Numbered from the stretch's first letter, positions 33,570 to 41,819 are shown. The stretch is 64,000 nucleotides of DNA from Candidatus Villigracilis adiacens (GCA_016703605.1 JADJBU010000002.1:680114-744113); one strand, 5' to 3'. Program-made: numbers and translations. The notes: generated by a model not told the origin, from the sequence alone.

Positions 33570-34580
33570 ATGGATTGGAAAAATCAGGTAGTGCTCGTCA
33601 CCGGCGGGACCGGGTCCTTCGGCAAGAAATTCACGAAGATTCTGCTCGAAGAACAACAGCCGAAGAAGGTCATCATCTTCAGCCGCGACGAGTTGAAACA
33701 ACACGAGATGCAGGTCGGTGGATTCAACGACGAACGCCTGCGCTATTTCATCGGCGACGTGCGCGACCGCGAGCGACTCGTCCGCGCGATGCATGGGGTG
33801 GATGTGGTCGTCCACGCCGCGGCGTTGAAGCAGGTTCCGGCGTGCGAATACAACCCGATGGAAGCGATCAAGACCAATATCATGGGCACGGCAAACGTCG
33901 TTGAGGCGGCGTTGGATGCGGGCGTCAAAAAAGTCCTCACCGTCAGCACGGATAAAGCCGTCAGCCCGGCGAATTTGTATGGAGCTACCAAACTCGCAGC
34001 CGAGAAGTTAACGATTCAGAGTAATGCCTATGCCGGGGGCTCGGCAACCCGCTTCTCCTGCGTCCGATACGGGAACGTCGTCGGCAGCCGCGGCTCGGTG
34101 GTTCCGTTATTCCTCAAACAAAGATCGAACGGCAAGATCACCATCACCGACGACCGCATGACGCGCTTCTGGCTTTCGCTGGAACAGGGCGTGCGCTTTG
34201 TCATCCACAGCATCGAACAGATGGAAGGCGGCGAGGTCTTCGTCCCGAAGATTCCCAGCACCAAAGTGACCGACCTTGCGCGCGCGATTGCTCCACAGGC
34301 AAAACTGGAGATCATCGGCATTCGCCCCGGCGAGAAACTGCACGAAATGCTCATCTCGGAGGACGAGGCGCGGCACACCGTCGAACTGGAGACGATGTTC
34401 GTCGTCCAGCCCGCCGAGGCGACCTGGTTCGGCTATTCCTGGCAGGATAGGGGTAAAATCCCTGCGGAAGGCTTTTCCTACTCCAGCGACAACAACACCG
34501 AATGGCTCGACGTGGAAGGCATCAAAAAATACATCGCGCCGTTCGAGGAATTGTTCGCGCAAGGGAAGTTGGAAGGATAG
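33570..34580 (+). CDS. UDP-N-acetylglucosamine 4,6-dehydratase-like protein (PseB/CapD type)
   Basis: A 336-residue extended short-chain dehydrogenase of the single-domain PseB class. NAD loop VTGGTGSFGKKF (9-20), HAAALKQVPACEYNP near 87-101, active-site STDKAVSPANLYGATKLAAE near 127-146 and the family signature RYGNVVGSRGSVVPLF. Members dehydrate UDP-GlcNAc, starting the route to pseudaminic-acid-type and related deoxy-amino sugars. A NeuB-like synthase follows 1.6 kb downstream, which supports such a role. RBS GAGG is nine bases before the ATG. Confidence 0.88.
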   Translation: MDWKNQVVLVTGGTGSFGKKFTKILLEEQQPKKVIIFSRDELKQHEMQVGGFNDERLRYFIGDVRDRERLVRAMHGVDVVVHAAALKQVPACEYNPMEAIKTNIMGTANVVEAALDAGVKKVLTVSTDKAVSPANLYGATKLAAEKLTIQSNAYAGGSATRFSCVRYGNVVGSRGSVVPLFLKQRSNGKITITDDRMTRFWLSLEQGVRFVIHSIEQMEGGEVFVPKIPSTKVTDLARAIAPQAKLEIIGIRPGEKLHEMLISEDEARHTVELETMFVVQPAEATWFGYSWQDRGKIPAEGFSYSSDNNTEWLDVEGIKKYIAPFEELFAQGKLEG

Positions 34581-34585
34581 TTAGT

Positions 34586-34651
34586 AGGTTGAAGGTCGCA
34601 GGTTGAATGTTTAAAGTTCCCCAAACCTGCAACTTTCAACATTCAACCTGG
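34586..34651. repeat. Heptad-period inverted repeat
   Basis: GGTTGAA GGTCGCA GGTTGAA TGTTTAA, a short centre, then CAAACCTGCAACTTTCAACA and TTCAACC, the complementary arm. Confidence 0.75.
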
Positions 34652-34661
34652 AACCCAAATC

Positions 34662-35579
34662 ATGAAACTCCTACTCACCGGCGTCAGCGGACTTCTCGGC
34701 ATCAACTTCGCACAGGAGATGATGGATCAACACGAGATCATCGGCGCGGATCGCGGCAAACTCAGGAACGCCCCCTTCAAGGTGTTGAAACACGACCTGC
34801 TCGAGCCGGACGCCGTGGAATCGCTTCTCGACAAAGCCCAGCCCGAAGCGCTGGTCAACTGCGCGGCTCTCGCAGACCTCGAAGCCTGCGAAGACGACCT
34901 TAGCCTTGCCAAACGCTTGAACACCGACCTGCCCCGCCGCCTTGCGCGCGCCTGCAAATCACGCGGCATCCCCTTTGTTCACATCTCCACCGATGCCGTT
35001 TTCGACGGGCAAAAAGACGGCTTCTACAGCGAGGAAGACCCCCCCAGCCCGCCCGGCGCGTATTCCAAAACCAAACTCGACGGTGAATGGGCGGTCCTCA
35101 CCGAAAACCCCAAAGCCATCGTCGCGCGGGTCAACTTCTACGGCTGGAGCCTGGGCGGCAAACGCAGCCTCGCCGAGTTCTTCTACAACAACCTCACCAA
35201 CAACAAAAGCATGAGCGGCTTCACCGACGTCATCTTCTGCCCCATGCTGGTCAACGACACCGCCCGCACCCTCGTTAAGATGTTGCAGCGCGGACTCAAA
35301 GGGCTGTACCACCTCGTCGGACCGCAAGCCATGAGCAAGTACCAGTTCGGCGTCGAAATCGCCCGCCGCTTCAGCCTGCGCGAGAGCGAGATCACCCCCA
35401 AATCCGTCAACTTCTCCGGGTTGATTGCCAAACGCTCCAACAACCTCTGGCTCTCCACCCGCAAATTATCCACAGACCTCGGCGAAGATCTCCCCGCCTT
35501 CTCCACAGGCTTGGACGAGTTCTACACACAATACGAGCAGGGTTATCCACAGAAAATCCGGGGTTATCAACAGTTGTAA
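34662..35579 (+). CDS. dTDP-4-dehydrorhamnose reductase-like protein (RmlD family)
   Basis: A 305-residue short-chain dehydrogenase of the RmlD group: LTGVSGLLGINFA (4-16), NCAALADLEACEDD, FVHISTDAVFDG with the Ser/Thr, and PGAYSKTKLDGEWAV with Tyr-Lys. It would reduce a 4-keto nucleotide sugar, for example the product of the PseB-like enzyme next door; rhamnose specificity is not certain. The final 40 codons contain three perfect or near-perfect DnaA boxes, so protein sequence and the box cluster overlap. Confidence 0.85.
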   Translation: MKLLLTGVSGLLGINFAQEMMDQHEIIGADRGKLRNAPFKVLKHDLLEPDAVESLLDKAQPEALVNCAALADLEACEDDLSLAKRLNTDLPRRLARACKSRGIPFVHISTDAVFDGQKDGFYSEEDPPSPPGAYSKTKLDGEWAVLTENPKAIVARVNFYGWSLGGKRSLAEFFYNNLTNNKSMSGFTDVIFCPMLVNDTARTLVKMLQRGLKGLYHLVGPQAMSKYQFGVEIARRFSLRESEITPKSVNFSGLIAKRSNNLWLSTRKLSTDLGEDLPAFSTGLDEFYTQYEQGYPQKIRGYQQL

Positions 35580-35714
35580 GACAAGGTTCACCTTGTCCGC
35601 GCATGGTTACCCACAGATTACCCTGACTTTATCCACAAAAATGGGGCAGCCCCAGACCCAACTTATCCACACCCTCCTACAACTTATCCACAGCCCGCAA
35701 GGTACTTATCCACA
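35466..35714 (+). promoter_or_regulatory. Cluster of DnaA boxes
   Basis: Six perfect TTATCCACA at 35466, 35543, 35629, 35663, 35684 and 35706, plus TTATCAACA at 35564 and TTACCCACA at 35607. All eight face the same way. Start-to-start distances are 77, 21, 43, 22, 34, 21 and 22 bases, mostly near whole multiples of two helical turns. The first three boxes lie within the RmlD-like gene. No AT-rich unwinding region, dnaA or dnaN is adjacent, so a DnaA-titrating or regulatory site is as likely as an origin. Confidence 0.8.
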
Positions 35715-35724
35715 GGATTCCCTC

Positions 35725-36075
35725 ATGAAAAGCCTCCTCCGCCTCGAAGAACTCCTGATGTTCGCCCTCGCCCTCTTCCTTTTTTCGGGATTGGACTTCT
35801 CCTGGGGACTTTTCACCCTCCTCTTCTTTGCCCCCGATCTGAGCATGATCGGCTACCTGAAAAATCCCCGCCTCGGCGCCTGGACCTATAACCTGGTCCA
35901 CCACAAAGGGCTTGGGATTACGCTGTATGCCGTGGGCATCCTACTCTCCATCCCCTGGCTGATCTTCACTGGAATATTGCTCTTTGCCCACTCCAGTTTT
36001 GATCGCATCCTCGGCTACGGCTTGAAGCATGAAGACGCATTTAATAATACACATCTCGGCAGGATCGGGAGATGA
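35725..36075 (+). CDS. DUF4260 family membrane protein
   Basis: A 116-residue protein with three or four hydrophobic helices (about 10-40, 58-75 and 78-92) and the family motifs FAPDLSMIGYL, NLVHHKGLG and HSSFDRILGYGLKH followed by HLGRIGR at the C-terminus. DUF4260 has no known function. The start at 35725 follows the last DnaA box by ten bases, so DnaA binding could affect its expression. It has no evident link to the sugar genes around it. Confidence 0.8.
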   Translation: MKSLLRLEELLMFALALFLFSGLDFSWGLFTLLFFAPDLSMIGYLKNPRLGAWTYNLVHHKGLGITLYAVGILLSIPWLIFTGILLFAHSSFDRILGYGLKHEDAFNNTHLGRIGR

Positions 36076-36083
36076 CTTTTATA

Positions 36084-36164
36084 TGTCATTCTGAGCGAAG
36101 CGAAGGATCTCTGCCACTAGGTAAGAGACCCTTCGGTCGCAACGAACGCTCCCTCAGGGTGACA
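36084..36164. repeat. Palindromic intergenic repeat with TGTCATTCTGAG ends
   Basis: Ends are TGTCATTCTGAG (36084-36095) and CTCAGGGTGACA (36153-36164), imperfect inverted copies; the interior has GCGAAGCGAAGGATCT and AGAGACCCTTCGGTCGC. This class of element is widespread between genes in many bacteria. It precedes the NeuB-like gene. Confidence 0.75.
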
Positions 36165-36187
36165 TGATACAAAATCTGGAGGAACCC

Positions 36188-37258
36188 ATGGAAATCAAAT
36201 TTGGAAAGCATACCATCGGCTTGAACCACCCCACCTACTTCATCGCCGACATCGCCGCGAATCACGACGGCGACATGGAACGCGCGAAGAAGCTGATTCG
36301 CCTTGCCAAAGAGGCGGGCGCGGATGCCGCCAAGTTCCAGAACTTCGACGCACCCAAGATCGTCTCCGATTATGGTTTTAAAGCCATGAGCGGCGGACAG
36401 GTCTCTCACCAGGCAAGTTGGAAGAAATCCGTCTTCGAGGTGTATAAAGGCGCGTCCATCCCCTTTGAATGGTCCATGACTCTGGTGGAGGAATGTCAGG
36501 AAGTCGGCATTGATTATTTCTCCTCGCCCTACGATTTCGAAGCGATTGACTTCCTCGACCGGTACGTCGAAGTCTACAAAGCCGGTTCCGGCGAAATTGA
36601 CTGGATCGAAGCGCTGGAGCGCATGGCGTCCAAGGGCAAGCCGTTCTTCATTGCCACCGGCGCGGCGGATATTGGCGACGTGCAACGCGCGGTTCATGCG
36701 ATACTCAAACTTAACAAACAACTCGTGCTGATGCAGTGCAACACCAACTACACCGCCAGCCCGAATAACTACGACCATTTGCATATCAACGTCTTGAAGA
36801 CCTACGCCGCCATGTTCCCCGATGTGATTCTGGGACTCTCCGACCACACCCATTCCGTCGCCCCCGTCCTGGGAGCGGTGACGCTGGGCGCGCGCGTGAT
36901 CGAACGTCACTTCACCGACAGCAACGACCGCGAAGGTCCCGACCACAAGTTTGCGATGAACCCCGAAAACTGGGCGAAGATGGTCGAAGAGATCCGCCTG
37001 CTCGAACGCTCGCTCGGCAGTTCCGATAAATTCATCGCCGACAACGAACAGGAGACGAAGATCGTCCAACGCCGCTGTCTTAGAACTGCGCGCGATGTCA
37101 AGGCAGGCGAAACCTTCACCCGCGAGATGATCGATGTCCTGCGCCCTGCCACGCCGGGAGCGATCAAGCCGCATGAGATTCAAAACGTCATCGGCACAAA
37201 GGCGCTGGCGGATATGCCGCTGGGCAGGGAACTGCGCTGGACGGATTTGGGTGAGTAA
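36188..37258 (+). CDS. N-acetylneuraminate/nonulosonate synthase-like protein (NeuB family)
   Basis: A 356-residue enzyme of the sialic-acid synthase family, which joins phosphoenolpyruvate to a six-carbon amino sugar to give a nine-carbon acid. The TIM-barrel part has YFIADIAANHDGDMERAKKL near 18, DAAKFQNFDA, KAGSGEIDW and GLSDHTHSVAPVLGAVTLGA near 223, and a C-terminal SAF domain begins near 290 (RRCLRTARDVKAGETFTREM). Product (sialic, legionaminic or pseudaminic type) cannot be read directly. GGAGG lies five bases before the ATG at 36188. Works with the PseB-like and SpsF-like proteins. Confidence 0.9.
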   Translation: MEIKFGKHTIGLNHPTYFIADIAANHDGDMERAKKLIRLAKEAGADAAKFQNFDAPKIVSDYGFKAMSGGQVSHQASWKKSVFEVYKGASIPFEWSMTLVEECQEVGIDYFSSPYDFEAIDFLDRYVEVYKAGSGEIDWIEALERMASKGKPFFIATGAADIGDVQRAVHAILKLNKQLVLMQCNTNYTASPNNYDHLHINVLKTYAAMFPDVILGLSDHTHSVAPVLGAVTLGARVIERHFTDSNDREGPDHKFAMNPENWAKMVEEIRLLERSLGSSDKFIADNEQETKIVQRRCLRTARDVKAGETFTREMIDVLRPATPGAIKPHEIQNVIGTKALADMPLGRELRWTDLGE

Positions 37259-37263
37259 ATTTG

Positions 37264-37314
37264 GAGTCAAACGTCTCCCGACGTTTGACTCTCGAAAATC
37301 AGGAGATTTTCGAG
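37264..37314. repeat. Two adjoining hairpin repeats (TCCC and AGGA loops)
   Basis: GAGTCAAACGTC, loop TCCC, GACGTTTGACTC is a perfect 12-bp stem at 37264-37291; CTCGAAAATC, loop AGGA, GATTTTCGAG follows at 37291-37314, sharing its first base with the end of the first stem. They separate two plus-strand genes. Confidence 0.8.
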
Positions 37315-37321
37315 TCCGTTC

Positions 37322-38386
37322 ATGAAAATCATTTACTTCTCTCTCGGCTACTCCACGCACGACCATCGCTTCCTCAAAGCCATCTCAGACGGCGGACATG
37401 AGGTTTACTTTGTCCAACTCGAAGGCAACCGCAGACAGGTCGAAAGCCGCGCCGTGCCTGAACATGTCAATCAAGTGATCTGGAAAGGCGGGAAGGAACC
37501 CTTCAGATGGAGTGACCTCCCCGCTCTGACCTTCGACTTTCGACGTTTGACCAAAGAAATCCAGCCTGATCTCATCCATGCGGGTCCGATTCAAACCTGT
37601 GGCTTGATCGCCGTCCTGAGCGGATTCCATCCCATCCTCACCATGTCCTGGGGCTTCGACCTGATGGACGATGTTCACAAAGGTTGGGTGTGGGAGTTTG
37701 CCACAAGGTACACGCTTAAACGTTCCACCTTTTTTACCAGTGATGCGAGTGTGACCAAAGATAAAGCGGTTGCCTATGGCATGGACTCGGAGAAAACCAT
37801 CGTTTTTCCCTGGGGTGTGGATTTGGAGCATTTCAGAAGGCGGAAGGCGGGGGGCGGAAGGCGGAAGGCAGAGGGGTTTGTCCTGTTCTGCAATCGTTCC
37901 TGGGAGCCGCGTTATGGCGTGGACGTATTGGCGCGCGCGTTCGTGAAAGTGGCGCGAGGGCGCGATGATGTGCGCCTGATCCTTTTGGGCGGCGGGTCGC
38001 AGGGAGTGAGCATCCGCAAGATATTGCAGGGCGGCGGCGTGGAGGAATATGTCACCTTCGGCGGGCAGATCTCGCAGACCGACCTTCCGCGCTGGTATCA
38101 TATGGCGGATTTGTACATCTCGCCTTCGCACGTGGACGGTTCGTCGGTGTCTCTGATGGAAGCGCTGGCGTGCGGGCTTCCCTGTCTGGTTTCGGATATT
38201 CCCGCAAATAAAGAGTGGGTGATCGAAAACGAAAACGGCTGGCTGTTTCGCGATGGGGACGCGGATCATCTGGCGGAGAAGATTCTCGCGGCGATGAATC
38301 AGCGTGAGAATCTGCCTGGGGTCGGCAGAGCAAGCCGGAGCGCGGAGAGAAGCGTGCGGATTGGAAAAAGAATGCTGAGGCGTTGA
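37322..38386 (+). CDS. GT4-type glycosyltransferase, probable frameshift near the 3' end
   Basis: A GT-B retaining glycosyltransferase of 354 residues. N-terminal MKIIYFSLGYSTHDHRFL, hinge FPWGVDLEHF near 160, and the donor loop SPSHVDGSSVSLMEALACG with the family E(x)7E pattern near 265-283 place it in GT4. Two stretches come from 7-bp repeats: FDFRRLTKE (37528-37552) and RRRKAGGGRRKAEG (37835-37875). After about residue 338 the frame gives RSAERSVRIG; one base earlier or later gives ERGEKRADWKKNAEALMKVY, the expected C-terminal helix, ending at TGA 38419-38421. Donor and acceptor unknown. Confidence 0.8.
   Translation: MKIIYFSLGYSTHDHRFLKAISDGGHEVYFVQLEGNRRQVESRAVPEHVNQVIWKGGKEPFRWSDLPALTFDFRRLTKEIQPDLIHAGPIQTCGLIAVLSGFHPILTMSWGFDLMDDVHKGWVWEFATRYTLKRSTFFTSDASVTKDKAVAYGMDSEKTIVFPWGVDLEHFRRRKAGGGRRKAEGFVLFCNRSWEPRYGVDVLARAFVKVARGRDDVRLILLGGGSQGVSIRKILQGGGVEEYVTFGGQISQTDLPRWYHMADLYISPSHVDGSSVSLMEALACGLPCLVSDIPANKEWVIENENGWLFRDGDADHLAEKILAAMNQRENLPGVGRASRSAERSVRIGKRMLRR
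37835..37875. repeat. Heptad-period repeat inside a glycosyltransferase gene
   Basis: GGCGGAA GGCGGGG GGCGGAA GGCGGAA GGCAGAG in frame, encoding an Arg/Lys/Gly insert in the inter-domain region. A similar GGCGGAA run occurs at 43700-43720. Confidence 0.8.
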
Positions 38387-38416
38387 TGAAGGTCTATCGA
38401 AGTCTTAATCAAAAAA

Positions 38417-38448
38417 AGTGACAATCACCTTCAAGGTGACTGTCACTT
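38417..38448. terminator. Hairpin before the AAC(3)-like gene
   Basis: AAGTGACA-TCACCTT faces AAGGTGA-TGTCACTT. It shares the core ACTGTCACCT/AGGTGACAGT with the terminator at 62500-62534, so the same hairpin sequence recurs. It lies over the true 3' end of the preceding glycosyltransferase gene. Confidence 0.55.
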
Positions 38449-38458
38449 GGAGCATAAC

Positions 38459-39220
38459 ATGTTATCCAAAAAAGATTTATTGAACGGCTTCGGTCAAATT
38501 GGAATCAAGAACGGTGATACGCTCGTGGTGCATACGTCGTATAAATCCTTGGGCGGCGTGGAGGGCGGCGCGGACGCGGTCATTGACGCGTTCATCGAAC
38601 TGGCTGGAAAAGACGGCACGGTGTTGTTTCCGAATTTCAATTTTCAGTCGTGGACGGAGATGCATTATTTCGACGTGAAGGAAACGCCGTCGAAGATGGG
38701 CGCGATCACGGAAATTGCGCGGCTGCGCCCGAACGCCCTGCGAACGCCGCATCCGATTTACAGTTTCGCCGCGATCGGCGCGCGCGCGGAGGAGTTCTCG
38801 AAAGCCGACGACGTGGAAGCCTATGGACCGAACTCGGCGTTCGCGCTGTTCCATAAGATCAACGGGACCATCGTGAGCATCGGCTTGGATTTCAACAGCA
38901 CGTTTTCGATGCATCATTACATCGAATACAACGTGGGCTGCGACTACCGCCGCGTGAAAGAGTTTGCCGGAATTTATCTTGGCTATGACCGTGTGCCAAG
39001 AATCAAAATGCACTCGATGTTCGTGCGCAACAATGAGCGGGTGAAGACCTACATCGTGCCGGGTATGAATGAATTACTGGAAGCAGGCGTGATCCGCGAA
39101 GTGCAGATCGGTGAGGCAAAGGTGCATCACTCCACGGCGAATGAGTTCTTTGACAATATGTCTGTCATCGTGCGAGAACACCCCGAGAAGTTGCATTACA
39201 TCGAAGAGCCAAAATATTAA
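38459..39220 (+). CDS. AAC(3)-family N-acetyltransferase
   Basis: A 253-residue member of the aminoglycoside 3-N-acetyltransferase family (Antibiotic_NAT), which moves acetyl from acetyl-CoA to an amino group. Signatures are VVHTSYKSLGGVEGGADAVI near 24-43, GTVLFPNFNF near 58, RTPHPIYSFAAIG near 98 and the HHYIEYNVGCDYR region. In surface-polysaccharide loci such proteins acetylate amino sugars, so drug resistance should not be assumed. The start at 38459 follows GGAG by six bases. Confidence 0.85.
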   Translation: MLSKKDLLNGFGQIGIKNGDTLVVHTSYKSLGGVEGGADAVIDAFIELAGKDGTVLFPNFNFQSWTEMHYFDVKETPSKMGAITEIARLRPNALRTPHPIYSFAAIGARAEEFSKADDVEAYGPNSAFALFHKINGTIVSIGLDFNSTFSMHHYIEYNVGCDYRRVKEFAGIYLGYDRVPRIKMHSMFVRNNERVKTYIVPGMNELLEAGVIREVQIGEAKVHHSTANEFFDNMSVIVREHPEKLHYIEEPKY

Positions 39221-39221
39221 G

Positions 39222-39279
39222 GAGGTAAACAGGTACACACGTATCCTTGAACTACCTGTTTACTTGTGTACCTGTCTAC
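39222..39279. repeat. Heptad-like inverted repeat
   Basis: AGGTAAACAGGTACACACG on the left and CTACCTGTTTACTTGTGTAC on the right are complementary, with 7-base periodicity (ACCTGTN). Related sequence recurs at 57576-57602. Confidence 0.65.
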
Positions 39280-39296
39280 TTTTTTTACCCCTTCCC

Positions 39297-40622
39297 ATGA
39301 AACCCTACCCTTCCCTCAAATCCATCCTCGCGGAATTCTTTCCCCTGCATCGGACCCTTGCCTCCGACGACCATGACAAGACGTTGGAGATCGTCGGTTC
39401 GTACATGCCCGACTCTTCCAACTACACCATCGAGACCTACGCGCCGTTGACTCCCGTCTGGACGTGGAAAGTGCCTGAGCGATATGTCGTTCACGAAGCG
39501 TATCTTGAAACGGAAGACGGTGAACGGATCGTGGACTTCAAAGACAATCCGCTTCATATCGTTTCGTATTCACTGCCTGTTGATAAAGTTCTAAGTTTTG
39601 AAGAACTCCAGCCGCATTTGTATTTCAATGAGAAACGTCCGCATACCGTTCCCTGGGTTTTCAAATATTACGAACGGGATTGGGGATTCTGCCTGCCGAA
39701 GAACGTCTTCGATAAACTCCCACACGACAAGAAGTATCACGCGGTCATCAAATCTGAATTCATCACCGACCCGGCGCAGGGATTCAAAGTCGCCACGGCA
39801 GTCGTCCACCCTGAAGGGGGAGCAAACCCCGATGCGGGCGAGTTTCTTGTGCAGGCGCATACCTGTCACCCCATGCAGGCCAACGACGACGGCGCGGGCG
39901 TGGTCAGCGCGATTGAACTGGCGCGGCGGCTTGCGGAGAATCCACTGCCCGCTGGTTCGATGAGCGTCCGCTTCTGGTTCGGACCGGAGACCATCGGCAC
40001 GATTGCATGGCTGGCTCACAACGAGAGTCTGATTCCGAATCTGCGCGGCGGAATCTTCATGGAGATGACGGGGAATCAGAACAAGATTGCATGGCATCAT
40101 ACGCGGCAGCACGATCACTTGTTGGACAAAGTAACGAGTTACGTGTTACGAGATACGGACCACGAAGCGAGAGATTTCGCCGCCGCTCCCGCCAACGACG
40201 AGCGCGTCATCAATGGACCCGGCGTGAATGTGCCGTGTATCTCCATTAACCGTTTCCCTTACGACGAGTATCACACCACCGACGATAATCTCGACATCAT
40301 GCATGAAGATATGCTCGTCGGCGCGGCGCAGACTGCCGAAGACATCATCCGCATCTATGCCAGTAATTACATCCCAAAACGCGCGTTCCGCGGACCGGTC
40401 TTCCTCAGCGGCAACGGTCTCTGGGTGGACTGGCGCGAGAACTGGGCATTGAACCGCGCCATCGAAAAGATCATGATGCGCTTCGAGGGTCAGCACACGA
40501 TCTTCGACATCGCCGAACAGGTCGGGTTGGATTACTGGGCAGTACGCGAATACGTGGAGAAATTCAGAGTTAAGGGATTTGTAATGCCCCTGGCAATTCC
40601 TTCCGAGGCGCAAACTGCGTAA
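39297..40622 (+). CDS. DUF4910-type aminopeptidase-like protein with C-terminal winged helix
   Basis: A 441-residue protein of the M28-like DUF4910 family. The peptidase-like core shows HTCHPMQANDDGAGVVSAIELARRL near 185-209 and RFWFGPETIGTIAWL near 225, where metal ligands of zinc aminopeptidases lie, plus FPYDEYHTTDDNLDIM near 320. A winged-helix-like segment closes the protein (HTIFDIAEQVGLDYWAVREYV). Such proteins recur in surface-sugar loci beside NeuB- and SpsF-like genes; the true substrate is unknown and may be an N-acylated sugar rather than a peptide. VTSYVLRDT is encoded by 7-bp repeats at 40131-40158. Confidence 0.82.
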   Translation: MKPYPSLKSILAEFFPLHRTLASDDHDKTLEIVGSYMPDSSNYTIETYAPLTPVWTWKVPERYVVHEAYLETEDGERIVDFKDNPLHIVSYSLPVDKVLSFEELQPHLYFNEKRPHTVPWVFKYYERDWGFCLPKNVFDKLPHDKKYHAVIKSEFITDPAQGFKVATAVVHPEGGANPDAGEFLVQAHTCHPMQANDDGAGVVSAIELARRLAENPLPAGSMSVRFWFGPETIGTIAWLAHNESLIPNLRGGIFMEMTGNQNKIAWHHTRQHDHLLDKVTSYVLRDTDHEARDFAAAPANDERVINGPGVNVPCISINRFPYDEYHTTDDNLDIMHEDMLVGAAQTAEDIIRIYASNYIPKRAFRGPVFLSGNGLWVDWRENWALNRAIEKIMMRFEGQHTIFDIAEQVGLDYWAVREYVEKFRVKGFVMPLAIPSEAQTA

Positions 40623-40655
40623 AATTCCAGGCATCTCAAACCCAAGGAGCAGTTC

Positions 40656-40937
40656 ATGGTCGTCGTTACATTCATCTTTGCATTTGCGCTGGCGTTTGCC
40701 GCAGCCTTCTTCGCCCTCCAAAACCCGGCTCTCGTCATGGGAAACTTTTTCGGCTTGGCGATCCAGGCTTCGTTGGCGGTCTTTGTGCTGGCGGGGCTTG
40801 CCGTTGGCTTTTTGATCGGCGTGCTGGTCATGCTGCCCGGACGCATCAAAAGCGGTATTGCCAACTCGCGCCACCGCAAAAAGATCGCAGAACTGGAAGG
40901 GAAGGCGGTTCCGCGCAAGGCTGCCGCATCTGAATAG
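40656..40937 (+). CDS. LapA-domain (DUF1049) small membrane protein
   Basis: A 93-residue protein with two hydrophobic helices (about 1-20 and 32-58) separated by the family motif FALQNPALVMGNFFG, and a basic tail. The LapA family is associated with envelope polysaccharide assembly in Gram-negative bacteria; its role here is inferred. AAGGAGC precedes the ATG by seven bases. It lies between the aminopeptidase-like gene and the cytidylyltransferase-like gene and may be co-transcribed. Confidence 0.75.
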   Translation: MVVVTFIFAFALAFAAAFFALQNPALVMGNFFGLAIQASLAVFVLAGLAVGFLIGVLVMLPGRIKSGIANSRHRKKIAELEGKAVPRKAAASE

Positions 40938-40962
40938 AAAAGGAATTGCACAAGATCAAGTT

Positions 40963-41781
40963 ATGAAACCCCGCGTTGTCGCCATCATTCAGGGACGCAT
41001 GTCTTCCTCCCGTTTACCGGGCAAGATACTCGCCGATATCGGCGGGCAGCCGATGTTGAGCCGGGTCTACGTCCGCACCGTTCGGGCGACGACTCTTGAT
41101 GAGGTCATCTTCGCCACCACGACAGACGCCTCAGACGACCCCGTGGCGGAATACTGCGATTTCTCGGGCATTCCCTTCACCCGCGGCAGTCTGTTCGATG
41201 TGCTGGATCGGTATTATCAAGCCGCCAAAGAAGCCAAAGCGGATGTGGTTGTCCGCATCACGGCGGATTGCCCGGTCATTGACCCGGATTTGATAGATAA
41301 TGTGGTCAATACTCTGCTTGAAGATGAATACGACTTCGTCTGTAACCGCCTCCCCCCGCCGTGGACTCGCACCTATCCCATCGGCTTGGATGTGGAAGCC
41401 TGCACCTTCAAAGTTTTGAAAAAGGCGTGGAAAGAGGCAAAGGAGCCCCAGCACCGCGAACATGCCATGCCGTATTTCTACGAAGGCGTCCGGCTATCAA
41501 CCGTCAACCGCCAACTACAAACTGGCACTTCCCCGCGCGGATATAATATCGCCCTGCTGCATAACCCCACAGACTTCGGCGATTACCGCTGGACGGTGGA
41601 CACGCCCGAAGATTTGGAATTCATACGGCAGGTTTACAGCCGCTTCAATGGGCGCGATGATTTTTCATGGAAGGAAGTTTTGGATTTGGTTCACGACAAC
41701 CCCGAGCTGGCAAAGATTAATGAGAGTGTTCAGCATAAAACTCTCAAAGATATTGATACTCGCGCAACGAAAAAGAAATAA
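40963..41781 (+). CDS. SpsF-like cytidylyltransferase family protein
   Basis: A 272-residue GT-A-fold nucleotidyltransferase. The N-terminal signature VAIIQGRMSSSRLPGKILADIGGQP (6-30) and RITADCPVIDPDLID near 98 match the SpsF group of CMP-sugar synthetase relatives. It would activate a sugar acid with CTP, the step after NeuB-like synthesis. TVNRQLQTG lies on a stretch of 7-bp period (41498-41527). The start is at 40963; the frame is open further upstream into the LapA gene, but those codons are not family-like. Confidence 0.85.
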   Translation: MKPRVVAIIQGRMSSSRLPGKILADIGGQPMLSRVYVRTVRATTLDEVIFATTTDASDDPVAEYCDFSGIPFTRGSLFDVLDRYYQAAKEAKADVVVRITADCPVIDPDLIDNVVNTLLEDEYDFVCNRLPPPWTRTYPIGLDVEACTFKVLKKAWKEAKEPQHREHAMPYFYEGVRLSTVNRQLQTGTSPRGYNIALLHNPTDFGDYRWTVDTPEDLEFIRQVYSRFNGRDDFSWKEVLDLVHDNPELAKINESVQHKTLKDIDTRATKKK

Positions 41782-41785
41782 CCAA

Positions 41786-41818
41786 TCACTATTCCCCATT
41801 TACTATTCCCCATTCACT
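41786..41818. repeat. Heptad-period repeat
   Basis: ACTATTC CCCATTT ACTATTC CCCATTC, immediately before the ATG of the next gene, leaving no room for a Shine-Dalgarno site. Confidence 0.7.
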
Positions 41819-41819
41819 C

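Noticed and set aside
35466..35714. Calling the DnaA-box cluster the chromosomal origin
   Set aside because: No dnaA or dnaN neighbour, no AT-rich unwinding element, and no change of gene direction; kept as a DnaA-box cluster only.
36086..37366. 426-codon open frame on the minus strand
   Set aside because: It is the antisense shadow of the NeuB-like gene, which has clear motifs, a ribosome-binding site and family length.
38459..39220. Antibiotic-resistance gene
   Set aside because: AAC(3)-fold proteins in sugar loci usually acetylate amino sugars; context gives no support for drug resistance.
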